A stretch of DNA of 64,000 bases from Amphibalanus amphitrite (Eukaryota > Arthropoda > Thecostraca > Balanomorpha > Balanidae), in the NCBI RefSeq assembly GCF_019059575.1, contig NW_024882794.1, positions 124,001-188,000 of the forward strand. Reading direction: 5' to 3'. The notes below the pieces were generated by a model. It searched no databases. It worked only from the letters and a program-made list of their open reading frames with translations, and was not told where the DNA came from. The first letter of the stretch is position 1. Every line of letters starts with the position of its first letter. Both the position numbers and the translations under genes were made by a program. Below, piece after piece: positions 24,336 through 64,000 of this stretch.

Positions 24336-24591
24336 GGTGCACGCTTGACTTGCGCGCATGAATTAGACCAGCTGGCTACTGGCCAAACGGCCACGCTAAG
24401 CCCAGAAAGACCATTTCTCTACTTACCGACGATACGCCAAACTTTGTTTTATTTTTTTTTACCCAAAAGTTTTAGTTTTTATGTTGTTTCATCTTCCATA
24501 AACGTCCATTACCTACTTGTCATTTACGGAAGCACTGTCACCAGTTCACCTATAGGTAGCCATGTCGATTCTCACACGTTAGGTACGTTAA

Positions 24592-25768
24592 CCCGCGCGG
24601 GGCTAGGGGGGGGGTAAATTTTACCCCCCCCCCCCTCGCGAATTTTTGCGATATCTCAAAAACGGCGGCGCGCAGCGCCGCCAAACTTTCAGTACCTTTT
24701 CTTACATCAATTTGACACGTTCCCTGAAAATTTGAGCGAAATCTGTCGGAAAATTTTTGAGAAATTGACGTTTTAGTGACGTCATGTTCGCCATTTTCGC
24801 CTCAAAAACGGCAAAAGTTCAAACGCCGCTAACATCTTCATTTTTAAAGCAATCAAGACGTAACAAAAAAGGATATACGTAATTTTACTTTGTCTATCAA
24901 ATGGCTATCTCGGTTTTTTGAAAATTTTGGATTTTGGCCTAAATTTTTTCAAAAAACTGACTTTTTTGGGAAAATCATTATAAAATCCAAAATTTTGAGT
25001 CTATCGAAAAAACCGGAACATATGTCAGAGAAGTGGTCTATGTGCACCTACATACCAAATTTTAGAAGAATCGGTTCAAAAATGTGGGAGTTATTCAAAA
25101 TTTTATGACGTCACGACACACAAATTTTTTGAAAAATGACTTTTTTGGACGTTCTAGACCTCGTACGGAAACAAAAATAGCACCATTCGATTCGCCGTGA
25201 AAAACTGCATCAGATAGACACCTTTTTAGGCCTTAACAACCAACTTCAAAATTTGACCTCACTTGACCTGACCTTGACCTGACCTCGACCTGAAATTCAT
25301 CCAGAGGTGGTCCATATCACTTATTGAGTGTGCCTATTGAATTCTATGAGTAAAATGACCCATAAAACATGTGTCGCACATGCCCTTTTCTATATTTTGT
25401 TTTTTGATGACCTGACCTGACCTGACCTTGACCTTGACCTCTGAATGATATTGTATGCAACGAATATTGTCTTGGTAGCCTAAGAACACGTTTTGGGCGA
25501 TCAGTCTCAGTCCATGACTCCATTCTTCGGCAACTACGGTGCAAGGCCGATACTGTAGAAACTTGCAATTTGTACCCTTGACCTGACCTTGACCTTGACC
25601 TCAAACTTTAAATTATGTACATGTTTTTAGTAGTTCGTGATGAGAGCTTTCGATTGGCGTTTGAATTTTCCAAATCGGACCATTAGTTCGGGAGATAACA
25701 GGGGGGGGTAAAATTTACCCCCCCCCCCAGCCCCGCGCGTTCGGCTGGAGACCCCAGCCCCGCGCGGG
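24592..25768. mobile_element. TTAA-type (piggyBac-like) MITE, family C
   Basis: TTAA at 24588-24591 and 25769-25772. Ends are CCCGCGCGGGGCT and AGCCCCGCGCGGG, 13 bp and perfectly inverted. Hairpins with G-run/C-run arms and cores GTAAATTTTAC (left) and GTAAAATTTAC (right) lie next to the ends. The right half holds runs of TGACCT/TTGACCT. Non-coding, 1177 bp. Confidence 0.85.
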
Positions 25769-25799
25769 TTAAATTTAGGAACGTGGTTTTGTCACCACG

Positions 25800-26125
25800 T
25801 TCAAACACAAATTAGCCGACCCTGTTGAGATGGCGAATGTGGTATGGAACCACTTTTGTCCTTCCCATTTTCCTAGTATACATATTTGTCGATAGAAATG
25901 GAAGATGTTTAACGTTCTAAACGATAACGACATCTTGCAAACATATCTCGCTATTTCTTCCGATTTGATACCGAAAACTGGTGGGTGCGAAACTACATGT
26001 CTGGCCCAATGCATACATTTTGCCAGGTGGGACTGGGAAGCAGCCCCGGGTCCTAATGATGTCTTACCGACCGCATCACTATGGCTGCTAGCTAAAATGT
26101 AGGTACATCACTTAGTGAACCGGGC
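25800..26125. repeat. Right copy of ~280-bp dispersed direct repeat
   Basis: Partner of 24060-24335. The pair flanks TTAA MITE C but is not adjacent to it on the left, so it is not a target-site duplication. Confidence 0.6.
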
Positions 26126-26309
26126 ACAATGGCAAGAACGGCTGGTAGATCAGCGATAAAAACGCGACAAGTCCTCTTTAGGCCCACAGTCCCCCACTCC
26201 ATCGATTCGGACTAAATTTTGTGTCTAAAAAGCCTACACCTATCATTTTTTTGGAAACAAAACAGGCAGTTTCACAGCAGCCTTCAATCATTTTACTGGA
26301 TTGATTTTT

Positions 26310-26412
26310 TTTTGTTGGGTTCTCCAACCGCTCCAAGGGAGCAGCCCGCATGAGATAAAGTTGCCTGTCCAGCCCGGAGGGGGGAAGGGGGGTTGCGGCG
26401 TGGAGGAGATGG
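26310..26412. mobile_element. Internally deleted copy of the 1355-1700 repeat
   Basis: TTTTGTTGGGTT is followed directly by CCGCTCCAAGGGAGCAGC and the CCTGTCCAGCCCGGAGG block, skipping about 180 bp present in the first copy. Confidence 0.5.
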
Positions 26413-26836
26413 ACTGTGCTGATTTGCATAGATTCATTCCAGTGATTCCGTCTTGCCGAATGCAACTCTAGGTATCGATTGGATTACCTATGCGTGTTAA
26501 CCAATAAACGTTAAAAATCGTGTGCTTAGCTGCTTGTAGGAGCTGTGTAGCGCGCTTGCCTTAACTTCACAATATGGGTTCGAAGTAGAAAATGGTGTGC
26601 TATTTGTTGTTTTCGTCTAGTAGTTCATCGTATTGCTTAATAGCGGCATAAAAATACTTATAGCTTTTTACATATTGTAATACATTTGTGGGGATAACTA
26701 TATTGTGCATGGGTTTATAATCTGAATTATCTGTGAAGGATCAATGATCCGCTTTGCTAGCATTATGGACTGTGCTGCTTTGCATAAATTCATTCCAGTG
26801 ATTCCGTCTTGCCGAATGCAACTCTAGGTATCGATG
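26409..26836. repeat. ~70-bp direct repeat pair with ~285-bp spacer
   Basis: ATGGACTGTGCTGATTTGCATA.. through GCAACTCTAGGTATCGAT at 26409-26478 recurs at 26765-26836 with about two mismatches. A dispersed-repeat duplication; no coding content. Confidence 0.7.
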
Positions 26837-27310
26837 TTTGGCTAGTTTGGTAGCTAGTTACAACTAGCTTTTTGGAGTTTTTGTTTATCGGTCTGTATCA
26901 GGGGGGCGACACGGCTATTCGCGCAATGTATTCATTTATGGGCCGCGCGGGGCCTCGCGATGACGCGGCTGGAGGCAACTGCTCAGCGCGCTAGGATACT
27001 TCTGGCGGGGCCGGGCGCTGAACGGTGTGCAATGAATGGGTTATGGTCGGGCAGGCAGAGATGAGGCATTGAATTTGAATTGACATCAGCAATCGGGTGG
27101 GGAAGGAGAACGTTTCTAATCGAGCTTGGGATGGGGAAAGCCGAAAATATCACGATCGGCTCATAGCTCCGACAGGGCCGGGTGCTGTACCATGTGTAGT
27201 ATATTTAGGCGGGCAGACAGAGATGAGTTATTGGATTTAAATTCACCTTACCATCGGTTTCTGGTGAGGTTTGAAGACGTCTTTAGTCAAGCTCGGAGTG
27301 GGGCAACGGC
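26837..27310. other. Non-coding spacer
   Basis: Partly GC-rich. Contains two related blocks (GACAGGGCCGGGTGCTGTACCATG near 27170 and GGGGCCGGGCGCTGAACGG near 27007; both followed by GGGCRGRCAGAGATGAG). No gene recognised. Confidence 0.4.
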
Positions 27311-27552
27311 CACTGGCGGATCCAGGGGAAGGCATTTGGGGCAAATGTCTTCCCCAACAACCAGGGCAGCGCCCGAAATCGATTTTCGAGAATAAATGAA
27401 AACTTCACAACTTTTCTGAGGAAATGTTGGTTAATCACACCGCACAGCAGTGCGCAAGGAATCGAAATCCGAGTTTTTTACATTCATTCCGAGAAACCTT
27501 TTTGGGGTAAGCCCCCGCAGTGTCCAATACCGCTTCCTGGATCCGCCAGTTG
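27311..27552. mobile_element. MITE with CACTGGCGGATCCAGG ends
   Basis: Left end CACTGGCGGATCCAGGGGAAG, right end CTTCCTGGATCCGCCAGTTG, an inverted repeat of about 18 bp. This end sequence resembles hAT elements; I could not see a clear 8-bp duplication. 242 bp, non-coding. Confidence 0.65.
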
Positions 27553-28575
27553 TGACTAATAAGTCACGGTCGATACCGAGCTTCGGCGGGACCAGGCGCT
27601 GTACACGTTGTTCTTTGAATGAAGAGGTGGACAGACACCTAGCCCCACATCCTACTGCTATGCCCGTGCTTCTGTGGGTGAAGCACTAAAGCATCACGGA
27701 ATCCCAGAGGACCTGCGAGTCGACGAGATGGCCGCTTTGGCCGCCGGGTACTGCAGCTCCCTAGAGTTGCCTGGGACCGATGGCAAAACAACAGCTCCGG
27801 CGGTGCCCCTATGGGCCGTAGTAATTAGTGAATTCCCGTAATGTAGAGATCATATCCTCAATGATCTCCATTACCATTTTATATTCCTAAACAATATGAC
27901 AGACCAATTATGCTTGCCTACGTTCAGGCATTACCTCTGATGGTCATACGCCCAGTACAACATGTGTTGTCTGTCAAACAACAATCGATGACGGGATCCC
28001 TTCTCATCATCTCTTAAGCCATCGGTTGTCAATTCACCCACCCCGTTTCCCTAAAAATAGACGGTCAGATTCGGCCTGGGTCCTTACGACCCCTCTAAAT
28101 TCGCCAGAGACGGGATCGGATCGCCGTTATTGCACCCGTCTTAGTGTCTTAAATACTATGACAGCTTCGACCACGGACGTCGGACGGGGTGATCGTTCCA
28201 CGAATGTACGCACCATCCAGGCCTAGGATGCATCGAGGTTTAAAAGGATGCAGTCTGTAGATCAATCAACAAACAATGGTGGTATGCAACCACTTTAAAA
28301 TATCTCCCTGGCTCCCGCAACGTTCCAACGCCCCTCCGTTATGCATTCGCCCTGTGTGTCCGCCGAGCCGGCTTGCCTCCAATGACGTCATCGGCCGGCC
28401 GGCGGCGTTCAAGGTCAAACGGCTGGTGTCCTTACCTGGAGTTCTATAGCCTTGGTCTGTATGACGTGCGTATGGTCACCAAATGCGCCTGCGTTATGTC
28501 TGATAATAAAGGAACGCTCGTGAAATTACATCGAGAGTATATCACCCTCTTTGTATATGCAGACACGGGTTTTTG
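27553..28575. other. Non-coding region
   Basis: No exon-like frame with flanking splice sites, no transposon end pair and no RNA gene recognised. Confidence 0.4.
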
Positions 28576-28577
28576 TA

Positions 28578-29528
28578 GGGGAGAGCGGGGAGAGTTGTAT
28601 CATGTCCAAGTTGTATCAGGGCGAATTGTGCCAAACTTATCCAATGGATGGCGCTCGCGACACGACCAGCCGACGAGGTTTTCCGGGCGCCATCTTTCCC
28701 TGTTCTGTCTTGTGGCTGAGTGGACGCGTCTCGAGGTGAGAGCCGATTTTATGTTTTTTTTAATGTCATTCTAAAAAAATAAGTTGCAAGAAAATGTGTG
28801 TTTTGGGCATTTAGATGTGCACGAATTTGAAAGATCTCCGTAGCGGTGGTGAGGGTAGGTTCTAAGGCTGCGTGAGTGAAAACGGATTTCTCCAGCTGTC
28901 CGCTGTTTTTTTTAGCACGAGGATGTTTTTCCAAAATGGCGGCTAGGTACATGTTGTATCAGAGCCGGGTGGGGTATGTTGTAACATGTATGTATGTATG
29001 TATGTATGGGTATGTTGCTTTTGATCGCGAAAGCTAAGCCCTGGCTCGCGTTTGTAGGTAGCTAGTCAATGCTCGTTCCATTTCGGCACAATGTGTTGGC
29101 TTCTTTGCTCTTAACGGGCCACTTTTGCGTCTAGTCTGTTGATGTTTCGTTCGGATTGCATTGACCTAAGTTTGGTCTAATAAAGTGAAGCCTTTGAGCA
29201 TACCTATACATTGTATTAACCCCATTTAATGTTGCTGTTATGTTCAAAACCAGTAGCAAGCACACTCCCTGAAACGTGAAATAGTGATACAAATTACCCC
29301 ACCATGTGATACAACTCACCCAAGCCATGGGGCAAGTTGTATCAAAAACATTGTTCTATTCGGCAGACCGTAGAAGAAAAACTGGTAGAGGTAGCGGAAA
29401 AGTTACTTTGCACAAAAAAGCAGAAGAATCAAGGAAGGGGACAGTATGGAAATAATGAGTTTATCACGGATAGTTACGAGTTTATGGGTCTCGGAGTAAA
29501 AACTGATACAACCCACCCCACTCTCCCC
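28578..29528. mobile_element. TA-flanked MITE with GGGGAGAG ends
   Basis: TA at 28576-28577 and 29529-29530. Ends GGGGAGAGCGGGGAGAGTTG and CACTCTCCCC with CAACCCACCC are inverted over about 26 bp. Internal copies of GGGGYAAGTTGTATCA and its complement near 28970 and 29280-29345 suggest subterminal repeats. 951 bp; no transposase seen. Confidence 0.7.
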
Positions 29529-29530
29529 TA

Positions 29531-30000
29531 CCGAATATCCGACCTACCTACGGTGGCTCTGGAGCATGACACACGCGATACATTTCAATACACGCGAAAA
29601 CTATTGGTGTTTGCATTTTGCATTTTTACTCGGCTAGAGATCATTGTAAATGGATGTGTGGGGACGGCTACGAAGCGGCGGTAACGAAGGATGGTTATGT
29701 AGTGTGGGGGATGGTCACCACATCAGGTTATCGTGTCACCAGCAAAACACTTGCTAGTGAGGTTTATGGTGCTTGAGGTTTATGGTGCTTCATTTTTTTT
29801 AGCTTAGCCAAACGTAAGAGACGTCGAATTTAGCACTCTCTCCAATCAGCTATTTTTTAGCTCCAAATTTTGCACAGCGATGGCACACACAGTCACAGAA
29901 CAAAACGGGTACTTATATTACAGTAACTCGCCCGCAGAGGACGCATTTTCGCCAACATGTTCGCACGGATTCCGTAGTCTTTTCGCATATCTACAAGATC
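29531..30000. other. Non-coding spacer
   Basis: Contains a duplicated GAGGTTTATGGTGCTT near 29760-29790. No gene recognised. Confidence 0.4.
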
Positions 30001-30003
30001 TAA

Positions 30004-30526
30004 AGGCCGCCGTCCACTGCGACGGAATTCCGTCCGGAGTCCGTCCGGAATGTCGCCGCACGCTGGCCGCATCCGGTCCGGATGCGGTCCGGATGCGGTC
30101 CGGATGCGGAGAGCTAATAAATGTTTCCTATCACTTATTACCAAATAAAATATTGCAAGTAACCAGCAGCGAATACTCTTGCCATTCTAAGGAAATAATT
30201 TTTACTTACTTCATGACGATCGAGTTCCAATTCTTCGTACAATTCACAATGTTTGCCTCCGATACGGCCCCAAACCACGTCTGTTCCGGACGTTCCGGAT
30301 GCGTTTTCCGCAGAAAAGTTCAACGCGTCGGACATCACTCTTCCGTCTCCGTAGCAACCGCATCCGAAACGCATGCGGAGAGCTGACGGAAAATCAACAG
30401 CTGATTGCCGTTCGGATGCGGTCCGGACGGAGCGCACACGATTTCCGTACGGACCGGATGCGCCCATAGGGTTCTGTGTTAAATTCCGTACGGACCGCAC
30501 GCGTTCCGCACAGTGGACGGCGGCCT
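30004..30526. mobile_element. PIF/Harbinger-like MITE with TAA duplication
   Basis: Perfect inverted ends AGGCCGCCGTCCACTG / CAGTGGACGGCGGCCT and a TAA target duplication at 30001-30003 and 30527-30529. Internal CGGTCCGGATG repeats occur at both ends. Three-bp T-W-A duplications suggest PIF/Harbinger. ORFs across it are repeat artefacts. 523 bp. Confidence 0.75.
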
Positions 30527-30759
30527 TAAGAGCACATTATATTGGACGTCAAATCATTTCATACAGTGTTCACGTACACCATCTTTTCGCATCAATCTTT
30601 CGCCAAGTTTCTTTTCGTTAGGAAGACTCAGATCTTACAATCTTTCATCTACACGTTCTTCACATTCAAAACCAATCACTCTCCACTAATTCTGTCACAA
30701 TCTTCCCAAAGTCTCTCATCTCTCACCAAAACTTCCACATCCCCTTTCTTCACAATATA

Positions 30760-31737
30760 CCGGGTGTCCCAAAAGTAAGGTCATCATTTGTTTTGGCCAC
30801 ACTGCCAAAAATACGCGATGGATAGATATAAATAGGACATCATATGAAAGAGCATTTTATAAAATTTTATTCTGACATACATATGAGTCAATACATTGGC
30901 TCGTAGGCCCACATTTGCTGCTTTTCTACATGGCTACCATATCGGGCCGCGTGCATGAATAGACTACGTTTGACTTCCTCCACTATTCTGGAGCGATTCT
31001 CTGGTGAGATGCCGCCTATGTTTGCTCGAAGGGATCATCCTTTAGTTCTTCCCGGCTCGTTGGGTTGTCCTAAAAGACAATCTTTCTGTTGTGTATCCAG
31101 AGAATAAAAATATGAAGGTGTAACGTCAGGTGACCGCGGAGGCCATTCAATGGCGTTGCCCTGACTGAAAATTACGGGATCTCACATCCACTCTCGGAGA
31201 CAATGCGTGATCTTCAGGACGGTGCAAGCATAGTCTTCATCCTGCTGAAACCACTGCTGGCTGATGGTGTCGGCACAGCTGCGTTGCGACGAGCGGAAGA
31301 ACCAGTGGGAGGACTCTCGGCCACCTCTCTTGATTTATTGTCACCCGATTCCCGCTGTCGTCCTCAGGACCTCGAAGCACAGGTGGCTAAGTATACATGC
31401 CCTGTGCGTACATTATACCTTTTTCTGACGTTTTACCGGTTGAGGCGAAACTATGCATGAGTTCAGAGATAGGGCGAGCTGATAGGGTCTGCTTAGGGCC
31501 GAAAACTGGGCGGTATTTACCCTTTGTTTTAATGACGGACCCTCTCTAAGAGTTGAATTTCGACCTTCTCAGTTTTATGCCTACTGCTCGGTGTAGTTAT
31601 GATCAAAAATGGTTTAAGCATGCAAGAAAATAATTTTATGGATGTACCTTGCACGTGTTAAAATTGGAAGTGATTCGGACTCTTACTTCTCGAGATATTT
31701 AAGTTTTAAATCATGACCTTACTTTTGGGACACCCGG
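30760..31737 (-). mobile_element. Mariner-type transposon, decayed
   Basis: Inverted ends CCGGGTGTCCCAAAAGTAAG and CTTACTTTTGGGACACCCGG with TA on both sides (30758-30759, 31738-31739). It lies 59 bp beyond the MAD2 stop codon and so probably inside or at the edge of that gene's 3' UTR. Confidence 0.85.
30900..31280 (-). pseudogene. Mariner transposase remnant
   Basis: On the minus strand the translation shows WFQQDEDYA, corresponding to the mariner WFQQDGA block, then about 40 codons later EWPPRSPDVTP, corresponding to the conserved (E/D)WPPRSPDLTP block that carries the third catalytic Asp in DD34D mariners. Stops and frame changes lie between and around these. The N-terminal region is not recognisable. 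Confidence 0.75.
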
Positions 31738-31796
31738 TACATACTCGCCCCTCGCGCACTGAAGTCCATGGCACCTCCCTCCAGACGGCAGTCTGT

Positions 31797-46903
<15,107 letters not shown>

Positions 46904-48637
46904 GATGAAAGATCACTTGGCTCGCCCGTCACCTGTGAATGATAGCCAGGTTTGTGTTGTAGTCGGATTTTTAAGCCTGTCAGATCGATAGTCCAAAAAT
47001 AAATAACGCACGAGATAAGCAAAAGAAATAAAAAGGATGTTAAAATGGTCAGAAGGCCCTGAAACCATAGATTGGTCAGAATAATAACCTCTCAAACAGT
47101 TCCACGTGCATTTCAAAGCCAGACACGGCCTGCCTCACTCAACTGACTTCAACTGGCTGCGGCTGCTCCCACCAACCGCAGACCATCCCCGCCAGAAGCA
47201 CCAAATATCGAACGCCGGAGGGACTCGAACGCGGACCTCCAAGAGTCTGGTGCCACCGTCAAGTGAACGCAGCATCGCAGCAATCACAGGTAAGCCGGAC
47301 ACCTGGAGATACAGCTCAGGCTGGCAGGGCTGGACTAACCGCCTTGTTTTGTTCTCCGTCTTGCGAAATGCACTGTACCATGGACACATTTAAAGTAGCA
47401 TTGACTTTGTCTTTCTCCTGCATCAATTATGTACAACATAACTACTCTTGTTTTGCATCTTGAACCATGCCTGTTTTCACGCAAACATATGTGCAGGCGC
47501 TCCACTCCGGTAGTAGCAACTGCTGGTGCGCCTTGTGTCTGCGGGTTCCTACTGTATCCCTGCCTACTCCTTCCTGTTTGCAGACGTGAGATTGGGAACC
47601 CCACCAGGTGAGTGAACCAGGTGAGTGAAAATAGTCGGATCTGAACAAAAATAGCAGAGATCACTGTCAGCACTATTCTCATCATGAATCTGCCAGGCAT
47701 TTGATGCGCATTTGCTTCAATTAGGGTGTAATCTGCTTTTGTATGGGGCCGTACCCAAATCTGCTATATTTGGGTACGATGTCATCACATGCGTACCCAT
47801 TTTTGGCAGATTTGTCAAAAAGAGCAGACTGCTAAAAATAGCAGATTTTGCCATAGTTTCCCCGACTGGATAGGATCCGTGGTATCACATGAAGAAATTG
47901 AGCTTTAATTGCATTGCAACTGATCAAAATAAACAAGCTCACGGTTTTTCTGTCAGGGGCCTTGATGATAGGAAATTCCTGCCGCTTACCACGGTATACC
48001 ACTTACTATAGGATCCAAAATCCAAACGGAAATAGGATCGGCCACCGGCTTCTCAGTCCAAGGCGCTTGCTTCCCACAAGATACCTAACGCTTCCCACGA
48101 ATTTGAACTTTACCGCCTCTGAAGAAGAAATGCTCGCGCAAAGCTCTCAGTTCTGTTCAGTTCACTGTAGTTTCCATGGTAACACAAAATTGGGCCCTCT
48201 CGCAGCTATCCAATCAGAGTTTGAAGTAGCCGAACCAAGGGTCCAGTAAAAAAATCTGTATTTAGATTATAGAAATCACGAATAAATATTTTGGAACCAA
48301 ATTTTTGCGAGTTAGGCTTATTCAAACGCGAAGTTTCTCTGCATTCCCAGTTCATCGAACATGGAATAACAAATCATTTTGAGACATATGTGACGCCGCT
48401 ATTTCAATATTATCATGTTCATTTTTCTTTCGTAAGCTGAATCAGCAGAAAAGTCGCACCTTCATTTGTGCTTATTATTCAAGTCAAGTAAATTTGAACA
48501 GATAGTGTGTCACTGCCCAAGCCACTGCCCACACTCGGAGTTGTTTTTACGTAACTGGCATTTGTGTGCATTACTCGTTCATACTTCACATCCATTTGTT
48601 TTCCTCTGTGCTGATAAAAAATTTATTCGCGCAAAAA
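46904..48637. promoter_or_regulatory. MAD2/LRPAP1 head-to-head intergenic region
   Basis: 1.73 kb between two diverging start codons. It must contain both 5' UTRs and probably both promoters. No TATA box is obvious. An 11-bp-arm hairpin CGTACCCAAAT..ATTTGGGTACG lies at 47750-47778, with several GCAGATTT copies nearby. Confidence 0.6.
47110..47345 (-). mobile_element. Possible tRNA-derived SINE fragment
   Basis: The minus strand has GGAGGTCCGCGTTCGAGTCCC near 47205-47250, which resembles a pol III B box (GTTCGAGTCC). I could not define an A box, tail or duplication. Confidence 0.3.
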
Positions 48638-63980
<15,343 letters not shown>

Positions 63981-64000
63981 TGACGTCATTGAGGGACTCG

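Noticed and set aside
24060..26125. LTR-like pair flanking the 24592-25768 element
   Set aside because: The two ~280-bp copies are too diverged, lack TG..CA ends and are separated from the element, whose own TTAA boundaries are clear.
29880..30500. 168-aa and 120-aa ORFs near 30 kb
   Set aside because: They cover the Harbinger-like MITE with CGGTCCGGATG repeats on both strands; no domain is seen.
47200..47260. tRNA gene suggested by a GTTCGAGTCC B-box-like motif on the minus strand
   Set aside because: No cloverleaf, A box or acceptor stem could be drawn; kept only as a weak SINE candidate.

Overview
The window is animal nuclear DNA. It has split genes with GT-AG introns, an intact Bel/Pao LTR retrotransposon, a Penelope-like element, mariner, hAT-like, Harbinger-like and TTAA-inserting elements, and many simple repeats. 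Gene structure and transposon mix suggest an invertebrate, most likely an arthropod and perhaps a crustacean; no ribosomal or mitochondrial marker is present to settle this. Well under a tenth of the window is host coding sequence.

Three host loci can be supported. (1) A complete five-exon MAD2 spindle-checkpoint gene on the minus strand, 31797-46903 (208 aa). Its exons are 82-167 bp and were found by splice phase and homology rather than as long ORFs. (2) A complete eight-exon LRPAP1/RAP chaperone gene on the plus strand, 48638-63980 (358 aa, C-terminal HTEL). The two start codons lie head to head, about 1.73 kb apart. (3) A 1.5-kb terminal exon at 22013-23509 for an unrecognised, glycosylated cell-surface protein with a GPI-type hydrophobic tail.

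Layout. 1-1.26 kb: degenerate ~510-bp tandem repeats. 1.93-3.41 kb: TTAA-flanked MITE. 3.64-16.09 kb: a non-coding array of eight head-to-tail units that all end in the same 15-bp sequence and carry many CACGTG palindromes; its first-unit tail and its last unit look identical and are 10,241 bp apart. 16.1-31.7 kb: nested transposons (decayed mariner, foldback element, TTAA MITEs, hAT-like, TA-type, Harbinger-like and mariner elements) around locus 3. 31.8-46.9 kb: MAD2, with the 6.74-kb Bel/Pao element (identical LTRs, 5-bp target duplication, intact 1788-codon gag-pol) in intron 2. 48.6-64.0 kb: LRPAP1, whose introns hold a TTAA MITE, inverted repeats, a Penelope-like remnant split by a hAT-like MITE, a tyrosine-recombinase (Crypton-like) fragment and a ~206-bp palindrome.

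The most unusual pattern is that each of the four MAD2 introns has a tandem repeat lying against a splice site. In two introns the repeat unit contains a copy of the splice site itself (5' donor in intron 4, 3' acceptor plus exon start in intron 2). Other striking patterns are the 10,241-bp higher-order repeat and a superfamily of TTAA MITEs whose ends carry G-run/C-run hairpins with family-specific palindromic cores and whose interiors are rich in nuclear-receptor-type AGGTCA half-sites.
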